Shown: piece after piece, positions 36,565 to 45,473 of the stretch
Layout of the letters: each line of letters starts with the position of its first letter
How positions within the stretch are numbered: the stretch's first letter is position 1
Assembly: GCF_022761115.1 (NCBI RefSeq)
Contig: NZ_JAKWJS010000006.1
Span: 237,168-301,167, forward strand
DNA: 64,000 bases
Source of the DNA: Dyella sp. RRB7
GTDB lineage: Bacteria; Pseudomonadota; Gammaproteobacteria; Xanthomonadales; Rhodanobacteraceae
Reading direction: 5' to 3'
Made by a program: the position numbers and the translations under genes
The notes under the pieces: model-generated
Databases searched by the model: none
What the model was told of the DNA's origin: nothing
The model's input: the letters and a program-made list of their open reading frames with translations, nothing else

Positions 36565-36692
36565 TTTTCGTAACCTTTCGAAATCAATTTTGTAAGTTAT
36601 TTCTTATTTTGATTTGGCCGAAAATGCCACTTGAATGTTTCGTATTCCTATGTAATCTAGCGAAACTTGCAGTAATGGCAAGTAAACGAAAG
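36565..36692. promoter_or_regulatory. cluster of TTTCG/CGAAA elements, putative DeoR-type operators
   Basis: The region between DeoR and the TonB receptor turns AT-rich. It carries TTTTCG (36565), CTTTCG (36575), CCGAAAA (36618), GTTTCG (36637), CGAAAC (36661) and ACGAAAG (36686). GTTTCG and CGAAAC form an inverted pair 18 bases apart, and CTTGC / GCAAG (36666-36682) form another dyad. DeoR/AgaR-type operators as I know them are built from TTTCG-containing repeats. The binding itself is inferred. Confidence 0.5.
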
Positions 36693-36935
36693 TTTTGATC
36701 GTGCTGGCGATTCGGTGCGCCTGGGCATGGGGACAGCCGCCCATTTCGGTAAGTAGCTGCGGGGTAAGGGGTTAGCCAGCGGCGCTCGCGGGATCGGAAC
36801 GCTTGAGCCGGAGTTTTCGCAAGGGTGAGGAAAGGGCTGCTGGAAGGGGAGCGTTGCCAGCCAGCACAAGCGCCTGCGACGAGGGAAGAGGACCTTTCCG
36901 CAAGGCGTCTGCAAACCATAGGGAGAGGGACGTCT

Positions 36936-39900
36936 ATGAAGGCTGAAAGGAATGCTTGTCTTGCCCTTCGAGGCAAGAGCAGGACGTTGTTGTCGGCATC
37001 CATTGGCAAGTCACTGATGGCATTGCGGATGGCATGGATGATGGGGGGATTGGCCTTCGCGGGAGCAGCCTGGGCACAGGCCGGCACGCCGGAGACCGCA
37101 AGCGGGAAGGCAAGCGCGACGCTCGCGGATCCGCAACAAAGTTCCACCTCAAGCGACCAGGCCGCCACGCCGCCAGCAGATGCCGCCACACAGGCATCGA
37201 AGAAGAAGGCGGTGCAGCTCGAGCAGATCACCGTGACCGGCACCAACATTCGTGGCGTGGACATGGAGACGGCACTGCCGACCATCACTATTACCCGCGA
37301 CGATATCCAGCGGCAGGGTTTCGCCACGGTGGCCCAGCTGCTGCAGAACATTTCGGTTGCCGCCACGCCAGATATGAGCCGGGCGGATGCGGGGTCGCTG
37401 GGGCCCAATCAGGGCGGCAGCTTCATTGACCTGCGCGGGCTCGGTGCGATGCGTACGCTGGTGCTCGTCAACGGCGAACGCATCGGCGCCACGCATGGTG
37501 GCTACACCGATGTCAGCGTGGTGCCGACCTCGATCGTCGACCATATCGACATCCTCACCAGTGGCGCTTCGGCGGTCTATGGTTCGGACGCCATTGCCGG
37601 CGTGATCAATATCGTCACGCTCAAGAAATTCGATGGCGTGGAGATCGATACCTACGACGGCCAGTACATGCCGCACGCGGATGGCCGGCAACAGCAGTAC
37701 AGCCTCACGGCCGGCAAAAGTGGCGACAAGGGATCGCTGGTGTTCAGCGCCTCGTACCAGAACAGCGGCCTGGTATGGGCCGGCGACCGCCCGTGGTCGG
37801 CCTATCCCTATACCAATCATTACCCCTATTTCGGCCTCTCCTATGTGCCGCTCGATGGTGGCGTGATCAGCGGTGCTCCCGGCTACCTGTTTCCGGATGG
37901 CAAGAGCCATACTTTGGTGCTGAAGCCCGGCGGCGATTCGCGCAACATCGCTGACTACTACCGCGTAAAGCCACAGACGTTCGACCCGGTCACCGGCATG
38001 ATCAACAGCCCCGCTGACGAAGGGGGCTATATGTACAACCACAACAGCGGACACCAGGCCACGCTATGGAGTCCGAACAAGACCAAGAATCTCTATCTCG
38101 ATGGCACCTATCACCTGACGGACAACCTCGATGCCCATCTGAACCTGGGCTACAACGAAAGCATCAACGGCGGCGTAGGCAGTCCCAGCGCGGTCTACAG
38201 CGGATTCTCGCCGAACCCGGACTATCCGGTCACCCTGGATGCGCACAGCTACTACAACCCGCTCAACGTGGCCGGCCAGACGCCGACGTCATTGCGCATC
38301 AACCGGTTCCTGCCCGAGTACCTCTACAGCAACGACAACACGTCGAAGAACTACCGTTACAGTTTCGGTCTCGATGGTCACTTCGGCATCGGCGAGCACC
38401 AGTTCCACTGGGACGCCTATTACTACGACAGCAAGATCCGCGTCGTAGATATCCGCGAGGGATATTTCAACCTGATCAAGCTGACCCAGGCACTGGGATC
38501 GTCGTTCATGGGGGCGGATGGCGCGGTCCATTGCGGTACGCCCAGCCAGGTGATTAGCGGATGTGTGCCGTTCAATCCGCTCGGTCAGGTCACCCAGCAG
38601 ATGATCGACTACTCGCGCATCAACTACGAGGAGCGTACCGGTTACGACCAGAAGGTGGCCGCGTTCGATTTCGGCGGAGACATCTACGAGCTTCCCGGCG
38701 GCAACCTTACCTTTGCGGCGGGCCTGCAGCATCGTTCCGAGGCTGGTTTCGACGACACCGACCCGGCGGCCTACGCAGGTTATTCCAGTGCGTATGCGGT
38801 CGCTCCCAACAGTGGCCGTTTCAATCTCAACGAAGGCTACATGGAGCTTTATGCGCCGCTGCTGAAGGACCTTCCCGGCGTGCAGAGCCTTGCCATCGAC
38901 GTGGCGCGGCGCTGGTCCCACTACAGCAATTTCGGCGGCACGCAGAACAACTCGTTCAAGTTGACCTGGAAGCCGATCGACGACCTGATGCTGCGCGCCA
39001 ACTACAGCACCAGCTTCCGTGCCCCGACCATCAACGATCTATACCAGGGGCTCTATCTGGCTGGCGGTTTCACCGATCCCTGCGATGCGGTTTATGGATC
39101 GTCGCAGTACGGCGCCAGCGCCGCTGTCGCGCAGCGTTGTGCCGCCGGCTTTGCCGGCCTGCAAAGCGTGCCGGCCAGCTTCCGGCAAACCGACGCAAAC
39201 GGCGTGCCGGTCACCGGGCCGGGGGCGGGTGGCGTCACCAATACCTATAACGGCGGCAACCCCAACTTGCGACCGGAAACCTCGTACAACGGCGACATCG
39301 GCCTGGTCTACAGCCCCGCCTGGCTGCCCGGGTTCAATGCCACCGTGGATTGGTGGAGCTACAACATCCGCCATTTGATCACCGGCATCAGCAACGACCA
39401 GGTGCTGGCCGATTGCTATCAGTTCGGCATCACTTCGGCCTGCTCGCAGTTCCAGCGCATGGGTGGGTCGGGCCCGCTCGCCGGCCAGATCATCAATCTG
39501 ATGAACCTGGAAACGAACGCCGGCTGGGAGAAGGAGCGCGGCTGGGATTTCGGAGCCAACTACGCATTGCCGGAGACGCGCGCCGGCAAGTTCACCGTAG
39601 GCATGCAAGGTACTTATCTCTCCAGCTTCAACATGCTGCCGGCACCGGGCGCAGCGGTTAACTACATGGCAGGCCTGTACAGCAGTTGGCGCGTGCGCGG
39701 CAGCGTCACGATCGGCTGGACCTGGCACGATTTCGGCGCGAACTGGACCGCGCGTTATTTCTCACCGTTCAAGGGCGGCTGCGCGTATCCGCCACCCGAT
39801 TCCCCGCATCCAGGATTCCCTTGCACCGTGCCGGACTATTACGCGCCGGGCTCGGGCCCCACGCCGCTCACGCAATACCCATCAGCCACCTTCAACGATA

Positions 39901-40085
39901 TGCAGGTGCACTGGAACACGCCGTGGAAGGGCACGATATCGTTCGGCGTCAACAACATCTTCAATCACGTCGGGCCATACATCTATGGCGGTGGTTTCAA
40001 CGGCGGAACCGATAGCTACTTCGACTACAGCGCGTCGTACGACATCGGCCGCTATGTCTACCTGCAGTACCAGCAGAAGTTCTGA
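36936..40085 (+). CDS. TonB-dependent outer-membrane receptor
   Basis: 1049 residues from the ATG at 36936, with GAGAGGG 8 bases upstream. A long signal region ends near GAAWAQA (about residue 46). A TonB-box-like LEQITVTGTNI and the plug domain (about 88-230: TITRDDIQRQGFATVAQLLQNI, LRGLGAMRTLVLVNGERI, GSDAIAGVINIVT) follow. The remainder is a beta barrel ending in VYLQYQQKF, the terminal aromatic signature. It takes up a large or scarce substrate using TonB energy. The ricin-lectin gene follows 63 bases later, and the DeoR-type regulator upstream suggests a carbohydrate substrate. The Asn/Tyr-rich barrel resembles glycan-specific Xanthomonadales receptors. Confidence 0.92.
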   Translation: MKAERNACLALRGKSRTLLSASIGKSLMALRMAWMMGGLAFAGAAWAQAGTPETASGKASATLADPQQSSTSSDQAATPPADAATQASKKKAVQLEQITVTGTNIRGVDMETALPTITITRDDIQRQGFATVAQLLQNISVAATPDMSRADAGSLGPNQGGSFIDLRGLGAMRTLVLVNGERIGATHGGYTDVSVVPTSIVDHIDILTSGASAVYGSDAIAGVINIVTLKKFDGVEIDTYDGQYMPHADGRQQQYSLTAGKSGDKGSLVFSASYQNSGLVWAGDRPWSAYPYTNHYPYFGLSYVPLDGGVISGAPGYLFPDGKSHTLVLKPGGDSRNIADYYRVKPQTFDPVTGMINSPADEGGYMYNHNSGHQATLWSPNKTKNLYLDGTYHLTDNLDAHLNLGYNESINGGVGSPSAVYSGFSPNPDYPVTLDAHSYYNPLNVAGQTPTSLRINRFLPEYLYSNDNTSKNYRYSFGLDGHFGIGEHQFHWDAYYYDSKIRVVDIREGYFNLIKLTQALGSSFMGADGAVHCGTPSQVISGCVPFNPLGQVTQQMIDYSRINYEERTGYDQKVAAFDFGGDIYELPGGNLTFAAGLQHRSEAGFDDTDPAAYAGYSSAYAVAPNSGRFNLNEGYMELYAPLLKDLPGVQSLAIDVARRWSHYSNFGGTQNNSFKLTWKPIDDLMLRANYSTSFRAPTINDLYQGLYLAGGFTDPCDAVYGSSQYGASAAVAQRCAAGFAGLQSVPASFRQTDANGVPVTGPGAGGVTNTYNGGNPNLRPETSYNGDIGLVYSPAWLPGFNATVDWWSYNIRHLITGISNDQVLADCYQFGITSACSQFQRMGGSGPLAGQIINLMNLETNAGWEKERGWDFGANYALPETRAGKFTVGMQGTYLSSFNMLPAPGAAVNYMAGLYSSWRVRGSVTIGWTWHDFGANWTARYFSPFKGGCAYPPPDSPHPGFPCTVPDYYAPGSGPTPLTQYPSATFNDMQVHWNTPWKGTISFGVNNIFNHVGPYIYGGGFNGGTDSYFDYSASYDIGRYVYLQYQQKF

Positions 40086-40148
40086 TGGAGCGGTCGCCCG
40101 GTGCCTGCCGGGCGACCGCGCGAGGCGCGTATTTATCGGGAATTGACC

Positions 40149-41264
40149 ATGAGATCGCCGAGTCGCCTGACTGGTCCCTTGTTGTTGGCCATGTCATCCA
40201 TCGCATTCGCCTCGAACACACCGGGGAGCTATACCCACTACGCTTTCGACCCCAGCGCGGGCGATCTCAAAGCGGTGGACTTCGGTATGACGGTGGAGAG
40301 CGATCCGGGGTATCGAGCCAACGTGTTCTGGAGCAACCAGTTCAGTCTGGTTGGCGGGCAGGGTGGCTACACCGGCATGCAGAGCAACGGCGGCGAGAAG
40401 CGTATGTTCCTTTTCTCGCTGTGGAATGCCACCGAGGCGAAGCCGGGCAGTTCGGGCAGCTATTGCCTTGACTTTGGCGGTGAAGGAGTGGGCAAGAGCT
40501 GCCGCATGGCACACGAGTGGCAGGCCGGGCACACCTACCGTTTCCACCTGGCATTCGAGGGCGACCAGTGGCTGGGTGTCACCGTTACCGACATGGCCAC
40601 GCGCCAGTCTTTCAAGCTCGGCAGCATCCGCGCGAACGCGAATGATATTTCGCCCAGAGGCATGGTGGATTGGACGGAGTATTTCGAGTGGAACGCCGCG
40701 AACTCGGCGTGCAATAACCAGCCCTATAGCCGCGCGGTGTTCGCGTTGCCAAGCGGCGACGATGGTCGCGCCATCGCCAGCATTTCGGCCATGCAGCCCA
40801 GCAAGAGCTGCGCCAGCTATACGGAAGTCGTCAGGACTGCCAACGGCAGCGTGCAGCGCAATGCCATCGGCAATTCATCGCGTGGGCCGGTGAGCGGTGA
40901 AGGCGGCCGCTGCATGGAAGCAAGGCAGGGCCCGGATGGCCGTGCTCCAGTGGTGGCGGTCGCTTGCCATGGCAGCGTTGGGCAGGCGTGGGTCTACGCG
41001 GTGGACCGCACCTTGAGGCTGGAGGACAACACCTGCCTGGATGTCGCCCCCGGTGCGACAGCAATGGTGGTCACGTCCAAGTGCACAGGCGATGCCGGCC
41101 AGCAATGGGACGCTGCGGATGGACAGCTGCGCAACAGTCGGAGCGGGTTTTGCCTCGCGGCGCACCCGGCGGGCGCGCCGTTGACCATGCAAGTTTGCAG
41201 CGGGATGCCGGCGCAACACTGGCAACTGCCATCGAGCAGGGGTTCTGCCGCCACCGGTAGTTAA
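40149..41264 (+). CDS. secreted carbohydrate-binding protein: DUF3472-like domain plus ricin B lectin
   Basis: 371 residues. A signal peptide (MRSPSRLTGPLLLAMSSIAFAS, cleavage near 22) leads into an approximately 230-residue beta-rich domain with YCLDFGGEG, YRFHLAFEGDQW and MVDWTEYFEWN, which I tentatively place with the DUF3472 carbohydrate-associated family. Residues 255-365 form a ricin-type beta trefoil with QxW repeats (GQAWVYA, GQQWDAA, AQHWQLP) and paired cysteines. It is probably co-transcribed with the TonB receptor 63 bases upstream and may bind the same glycan at the cell surface. No catalytic residues are identifiable. Confidence 0.72.
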   Translation: MRSPSRLTGPLLLAMSSIAFASNTPGSYTHYAFDPSAGDLKAVDFGMTVESDPGYRANVFWSNQFSLVGGQGGYTGMQSNGGEKRMFLFSLWNATEAKPGSSGSYCLDFGGEGVGKSCRMAHEWQAGHTYRFHLAFEGDQWLGVTVTDMATRQSFKLGSIRANANDISPRGMVDWTEYFEWNAANSACNNQPYSRAVFALPSGDDGRAIASISAMQPSKSCASYTEVVRTANGSVQRNAIGNSSRGPVSGEGGRCMEARQGPDGRAPVVAVACHGSVGQAWVYAVDRTLRLEDNTCLDVAPGATAMVVTSKCTGDAGQQWDAADGQLRNSRSGFCLAAHPAGAPLTMQVCSGMPAQHWQLPSSRGSAATGS

Positions 41265-41337
41265 ACGCTGCTTTGGGTAGTGGGGAGCTTCCTTGCCTGC
41301 GGGCATGTTTCACGGTTCCTGGCCCGAAAAAGAAGAC

Positions 41338-41377
41338 GCCCTGAAAGCACGCGGGGCAGCGGTTTCAGGGCCTTTTT
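41338..41377 (+). terminator. intrinsic terminator, possibly bidirectional
   Basis: GCCCTGAAA (41338-41346) pairs with TTTCAGGGC (41363-41371), followed by C and TTTTT (41373-41377). On the minus strand the same stem is followed by GTCTTCTTTTT, so it could also end transcripts coming from the tRNA-like sequence. It is located 74 bases after the lectin stop. Confidence 0.8.
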
Positions 41378-41388
41378 ACTCCGAATTT

Positions 41389-41422
41389 TGATCGGGGTGA
41401 CATGATTCGAACATGCAGCGCC
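41389..41422 (-). other. tRNA-Pro 3'-end-like remnant, candidate attachment site
   Basis: Read on the minus strand, the segment gives a T-arm (GCATG-TTCGAAT-CATGT, five pairs) followed by a 3' acceptor-type CACCCCG, discriminator A and TCA. Typical bacterial tRNA-Pro ends GGTTCGAATCCTGTCACCCCG-ACCA, so all but a few bases match. The 5' acceptor strand CGGGGTG and a Pro anticodon loop are not found in the upstream 80 bases, so it is not an intact tRNA. A terminator follows on the same strand. The catabolic island begins on the other side. No integrase is visible in the window. Confidence 0.5.
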
Positions 41423-41645
41423 TACATCACGATCGTCGTCCAGAGCCACGCCGTTTGCCCGATGCAAGCGGTGTTGCGTATTTACTTGGACAATTTTTGG
41501 ATATCTACATGGCAACAATTATCCGACGCGGCGACCTTCAGTGGCAGCCCTGTCGTCGATTTGATCTACGTCGAGAGCAACAACCTGGGGGCAGTCGATG
41601 TTTCGGCGCTCATCGAGGCGGCGTGCAGTGCAACGTGGATGTGGA

Positions 41646-42947
41646 TCATGTGCGGCCGCTAAGCCGGTTTGCGGCCAGTTCGCCGCTTAACACGGCAGCT
41701 TCGACGCCAGCGTGTGCAAAGTAGTCGCCTGCAAGATAGATTCCTTTGGGCATTTCGGCGTGCAGGGAATTCAGTGTTCCGTAGTGTCCCGGTCCCGCGA
41801 TGGACAGGCCGCGCTTGTAGCGGAACAGGTGCACGAACGTGGGGTCTGGCGCAGCACCGAATACTTCCGTGACAGCCATGACGGCCTCGCGCTTGATGTC
41901 ATCGTCTGACATGTGTGCGAGGGGGGGCGTGTAGAAGTAGACACCGACCGCTTCACCCCCTGGCGGTACCGCGTTGGGATGGCGCCGGCTTTGGAGGACA
42001 CAAGCGCCCCAGTTGCGAAGGTCATTGGCGGGCAAGGCGACACTGACCGGGAAATTGGGCCACGGGTTCCTTGCATAGGCCACCTGTACATGGGCGTATT
42101 CGGAGTACAGGCATTCCCGCAGCTTCCTGGTCGATTGCGGCTGAGCGACCTCTTCAAGCAAGGCAGCGCTTACTCCTGGCTCGGACGCCAGGATCACGGC
42201 GTCGACATGATGGGCTTGGCCGCCGGCACTTACTTCGTATCCATTTCCACTCGGACGGACTGATTCGGCCGGACAGGAGAGTCGAAGGTCAAGGCCTGAT
42301 GATCCTTCGATCAACCAGTCGCAGATCTGCCCCATGCCGTTGGGCGGCACCATCAACGCCAATTTGTAGAACTGCTGGATGATTGCCTGGTAAAGCGGGG
42401 TTGAGAGCCAGTCCATCGGGACTCCATAAAGAAAGCCCATGTAGGGCACGGTGATGTAGTTGTGCCCCTTCTCGCCCAGCACCCGGAGGGACCACTGTTC
42501 GAGGTTCTCGCCTTTGTCGAATTTGGCGAGCTCGGCGCCATCGAAACAGGACTTGGGACCCTTTGACAACAACTGTCCCACGACACCCAAGGAAATGCGG
42601 AGCTTGTCCGCGATGCTGAAGACGGGAAGCTTGAGAAAGCTTAGAACTTGGTCGAAGTCCACGGTGTAGCGCTGTCGATCCCAGTCCACGACGTGGGTCT
42701 TGGCATCCCATGGCACCAGATCCTTGTAGTGATCGAGTTCCTTCAGGATCGCGTTGGTGCGGGGATAGATGCCCCCCATCAAGAACAGCGCACCCGAGCC
42801 AAGATTGAATCCATCGCGTTGGACCTGGCTGGTTCGGCCTCCCACGTGATCCTGGCTTTCGAACAGGATCACATCGTGACCGTATTTCTTGAGCTTGTAG
42901 GCGGCGGTGCAGCCGGCGGGGCCACCACCAATGACGGCAACTTTCAT
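41646..42947 (-). CDS. FAD-dependent oxidoreductase, phytoene-desaturase-like (second gene of pair)
   Basis: 433 residues from the ATG at 42947 (GGGGAGA upstream). The N-terminal dinucleotide fold reads KVAVIGGGPAGCTAAYKLKKYG, with the acidic residue in LFESQDHVGGRTS, and the C-terminal FAD contact is KGIYLAGDYFAHAGVEAAVLSGELAA. This is the flavin amine oxidase/phytoene desaturase superfamily. It is downstream of, and 48 bases from, a second enzyme of the same superfamily. Paired FAD oxidoreductases of this kind are known to me as the limonene dehydrogenase CtmAB of Castellaniella defragrans. That assignment is a hypothesis supported by the p-cymene context, not by residue-level evidence. Confidence 0.75.
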   Translation of the reverse strand: MKVAVIGGGPAGCTAAYKLKKYGHDVILFESQDHVGGRTSQVQRDGFNLGSGALFLMGGIYPRTNAILKELDHYKDLVPWDAKTHVVDWDRQRYTVDFDQVLSFLKLPVFSIADKLRISLGVVGQLLSKGPKSCFDGAELAKFDKGENLEQWSLRVLGEKGHNYITVPYMGFLYGVPMDWLSTPLYQAIIQQFYKLALMVPPNGMGQICDWLIEGSSGLDLRLSCPAESVRPSGNGYEVSAGGQAHHVDAVILASEPGVSAALLEEVAQPQSTRKLRECLYSEYAHVQVAYARNPWPNFPVSVALPANDLRNWGACVLQSRRHPNAVPPGGEAVGVYFYTPPLAHMSDDDIKREAVMAVTEVFGAAPDPTFVHLFRYKRGLSIAGPGHYGTLNSLHAEMPKGIYLAGDYFAHAGVEAAVLSGELAANRLSGRT

Positions 42948-42995
42948 GATTCTCCCCTCTGGATGAATTGCTGTGGGTTGTGGCAAAACGAACGG

Positions 42996-44357
42996 TCAAT
43001 CTTTCGCGGCCAGTGCGGACACGTCATCGATGGGTGGTGGGGTGTTCAGTTTTGACAGGGCATGAAGCGGGTAGCGCGCGAGAATGTCGTTCACCACCAG
43101 GCGCGCCACCTCAGCACAGGAAGCGGTGCCGCCCTGGGCCCACGGCTTGACGCCATCGCCAACATTCCAGAGGTTGCCGATCGGCGTGTTTCGGGGCAGG
43201 TCATATCCGGACACGGCGCGCTGGGCAGGCCAATCATGGGCGGTTACGTCGACAGCGATGATCCTGGCCTGTTCAAAGCCCGGGAACTGTTCGCGGAGGT
43301 CTTCAATGAGCAGGGCCTGCTCGGCTTCCACATTGAATTCGCCACAAGGTGGATGAGGCACCGATGCACCGCAGTAGAAGTACCACCCGGATGGTGCGCG
43401 CTGGAGTTCTGGCGCACTGAAGTTGGCCGCATAGACCATACGCCGCGTTTTGCTGAACAGGGCCAGTCCCGAGAAGTTGGCAAGCGGTTGGGTGCTGGCG
43501 AAATGAACGGTGATGATGGCGGCTGGATGGGTAGCATTGCGGACCTCCTGTGCGTACCCGTCAGGGAAGCGGCCTTCGCCAGCGAGCTGCACGGTCTGAA
43601 GAGGGCCTGCATTGCTGATCGCCACCTTGCATGACACGGTCTTCAGTTCGCCGTTGCTTTCAACAACGGCCCCGCTGACACGGCCATCGGGGGCGAAGGT
43701 CAGATGTTTGACCGTCGAGTTGAGCCAGATCTCGCCGCCCTTGTCGGTCACCACCTTGGCCAGGGGTTTCCACACTTCGATCGTTCCACCTGGTGGAAGT
43801 CCGAACTTCTTGAAGGATGTGTCCGTGGAAAAGTAATGCAGGAAAACGTCGGCAAAGAAGATCTGCGCGTTGGCCGCAAACATGGCGCCGAGCACGTTGT
43901 CGAGAAGATGGTGCACCGCCTCGTTTCGCGTGAAGCGGCCAATCCATGAAGACACGGACTGGCCTTTCTTGGGGCGTAGCGGCGGGATCAGCTTGGTAAT
44001 GCCCGACAAGATGCCGGGAGCGACATTACGCAACCAACCGAAGAAGCCTTCCGAGACGTTGATGTCCTTCTTGCCGACACGAAGCACGGTCGATGCGCGG
44101 GGAGGAACGTAAAGATCAAGCGGAAGACCAAGATCTTCGTAGGTCTTCGCTACCGCGCCGTCCCGTTCGATGATCAATGCACCGGTGTTGCAAAGAAAGT
44201 CGCCCACTTTCCTTGTTGAAGCACGGCCGCCGATGCGATCGAGCGATTCCACCAGCAGCGTTCGATAGCCATGGGCAGAAAGCCTTGCCGCAGCACACAT
44301 GCCGCCAGCACCGGCACCGATGACCAGTGCATCAAAGTTGGATGGATCCCTTTGCAT
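42996..44357 (-). CDS. FAD-dependent oxidoreductase, phytoene-desaturase-like (first gene of pair)
   Basis: 453 residues from the ATG at 44357, with GGAGGA 4-5 bases upstream. The Rossmann motif is ALVIGAGAGGMCAAARLSAHG, then LVESLDRIGGRAS; the C-terminal flavin motif is NLWNVGDGVKPWAQGGTASCAEVARLV. The central part has GGTIEVWKPLAKVVTDKGGEI, a typical substrate-domain start in phytoene-desaturase-like enzymes. It is transcribed divergently from cymB; the promoter region between them holds a CymR-type operator, so p-cumate-dependent control of this pair is also possible. The substrate may be a monoterpene related to p-cymene. Confidence 0.75.
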   Translation of the reverse strand: MQRDPSNFDALVIGAGAGGMCAAARLSAHGYRTLLVESLDRIGGRASTRKVGDFLCNTGALIIERDGAVAKTYEDLGLPLDLYVPPRASTVLRVGKKDINVSEGFFGWLRNVAPGILSGITKLIPPLRPKKGQSVSSWIGRFTRNEAVHHLLDNVLGAMFAANAQIFFADVFLHYFSTDTSFKKFGLPPGGTIEVWKPLAKVVTDKGGEIWLNSTVKHLTFAPDGRVSGAVVESNGELKTVSCKVAISNAGPLQTVQLAGEGRFPDGYAQEVRNATHPAAIITVHFASTQPLANFSGLALFSKTRRMVYAANFSAPELQRAPSGWYFYCGASVPHPPCGEFNVEAEQALLIEDLREQFPGFEQARIIAVDVTAHDWPAQRAVSGYDLPRNTPIGNLWNVGDGVKPWAQGGTASCAEVARLVVNDILARYPLHALSKLNTPPPIDDVSALAAKD

Positions 44358-44599
44358 AACGTCCTCCCGAATCAAGTGAGGTAGGGCGGGAAAGCGAATG
44401 TCGCGTGCATCGCACTTGCCGCGATTGGTTCGTCTTGGGCCGCCACACCGTTTGGTGCCGTGCAGCAGGTCGCGACGAGTTCCTTTTCTGATGGCGATGC
44501 TCGTATGTCCCTTGCTTTCCTTGTGCGATGCACAACAAGTGGCATGACGAAATCGTTGACATCCCCTTCGTGTCGGCGCACGTTTCGCGCCAGATACAA

Positions 44600-44613
44600 A
44601 CCGTACAGTCGGT
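44600..44613. promoter_or_regulatory. CymR-type operator 1 (ACCGTACAGTCGGT)
   Basis: Dyad ACCG / CGGT with 6-base centre, flanked on the left by ATACAA and on the right by a CGGTATTGT extension. It differs from operator 2 (53326-53339) at one base of 14. It lies 47 bases upstream of cymB and 242 bases upstream of the divergent FAD-enzyme gene. A TTGACA (-35-like) is at 44556-44561, 38 bases before it. The ACAAAC outer half resembles the cumate operator of Pseudomonas putida as I remember it. Confidence 0.75.
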
Positions 44614-44660
44614 CGGTATTGTCTGCAACAGGGCTTCGTTTACTTCATCGGGAGGGTTCA

Positions 44661-45419
44661 ATGAGACTGCATGGCAAGGTGGCAATCATCACCGGCGCGG
44701 CGACCGGTATCGGCAACGCGATCGCACAAGCATATGTGAAGGAAGGCGCCAAGGTCGTGATCGCCGATGTCAAAGGTGCCGAGGACGCCGCCGCGAAATT
44801 CGGCCATGACACCGCGCTTGGGGTGGTCACCGATGTTTCCAGTCCCGAAAGCACGAAGGCCATGGCAGAGGCCGCGCTCAAGCATTTCGGGAAAATCGAT
44901 GTGCTGGTCAACAACGCGGGTATCTTCACCGGCCTCAACTACGTTCCGCTGGAGAACATCTCCGTCGCGGATTGGGACAAGCTCTATGCGGTCAACGTGA
45001 AAGGCCCCTGGCTGTGTACCAGTGCAGTCTCCCATGCGATGCGCGCCGGCGGCGGTGGACGGATCATCAATATCGCTTCGGTCATCGCGCATATCGGCGC
45101 TCCCTTCATGCTGCACTACGTGTCGAGCAAGGGCGCTGTTGCCGCCATGACACGTGCCATGGCCCGCGAATTCGCGGTCACCAAGTCCAAGATCACGGTC
45201 AACGCCATTTCGCCTGGCTACACCCATTCGGCCAATGCGGTGGCCAACACGGCCCAGCACGAACAATTCGAAGGCGTCTCGGCATCGATGCGCGCCATTG
45301 ATCGCCCGCAGGTACCCGAAGACATTGCCGGCGCCGCGCTGTGGTTGGCCAGCGACGAGGCGTCCTATGTGAATGGCCAGAACATCGTGGTGGACGGCGG
45401 CATCTACATGAGCCTCTGA
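44661..45419 (+). CDS. cymB: p-cumic alcohol dehydrogenase (SDR family), CymB-like
   Basis: 252-residue short-chain dehydrogenase. It has the NAD motif TGAATGIGNAIA (about 11-22), the DVSS adenine loop, NNAGI, catalytic Ser in IASVIAH, YVSSK (Tyr/Lys pair) and a PGYTHS C-terminal loop. Predicted role: oxidation of p-cumic alcohol to p-cumic aldehyde. It is the first gene of the cym operon, with GGGAGGG before the ATG and the CymR-type operator upstream. SDR substrate specificity cannot be read from motifs; the role comes from gene order, which matches P. putida cymBCAaAbDE. Confidence 0.82.
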   Translation: MRLHGKVAIITGAATGIGNAIAQAYVKEGAKVVIADVKGAEDAAAKFGHDTALGVVTDVSSPESTKAMAEAALKHFGKIDVLVNNAGIFTGLNYVPLENISVADWDKLYAVNVKGPWLCTSAVSHAMRAGGGGRIINIASVIAHIGAPFMLHYVSSKGAVAAMTRAMAREFAVTKSKITVNAISPGYTHSANAVANTAQHEQFEGVSASMRAIDRPQVPEDIAGAALWLASDEASYVNGQNIVVDGGIYMSL

Positions 45420-45473
45420 TCCTGACGGTGGCTTGGTCGCCATATCGCGAAATCAAACCAGGGAGCGAATCCT

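Noticed and set aside
41389..41475. Intact tRNA-Pro gene on the minus strand
   Set aside because: The 3' portion matches, but no CGGGGTG 5' acceptor strand and no Pro anticodon loop occur upstream; only a remnant is supported.
41402..41662. Plus-strand 86-codon frame between the lectin gene and the FAD-enzyme pair
   Set aside because: It starts inside the tRNA-like remnant, has no ribosome site and shows no family resemblance.
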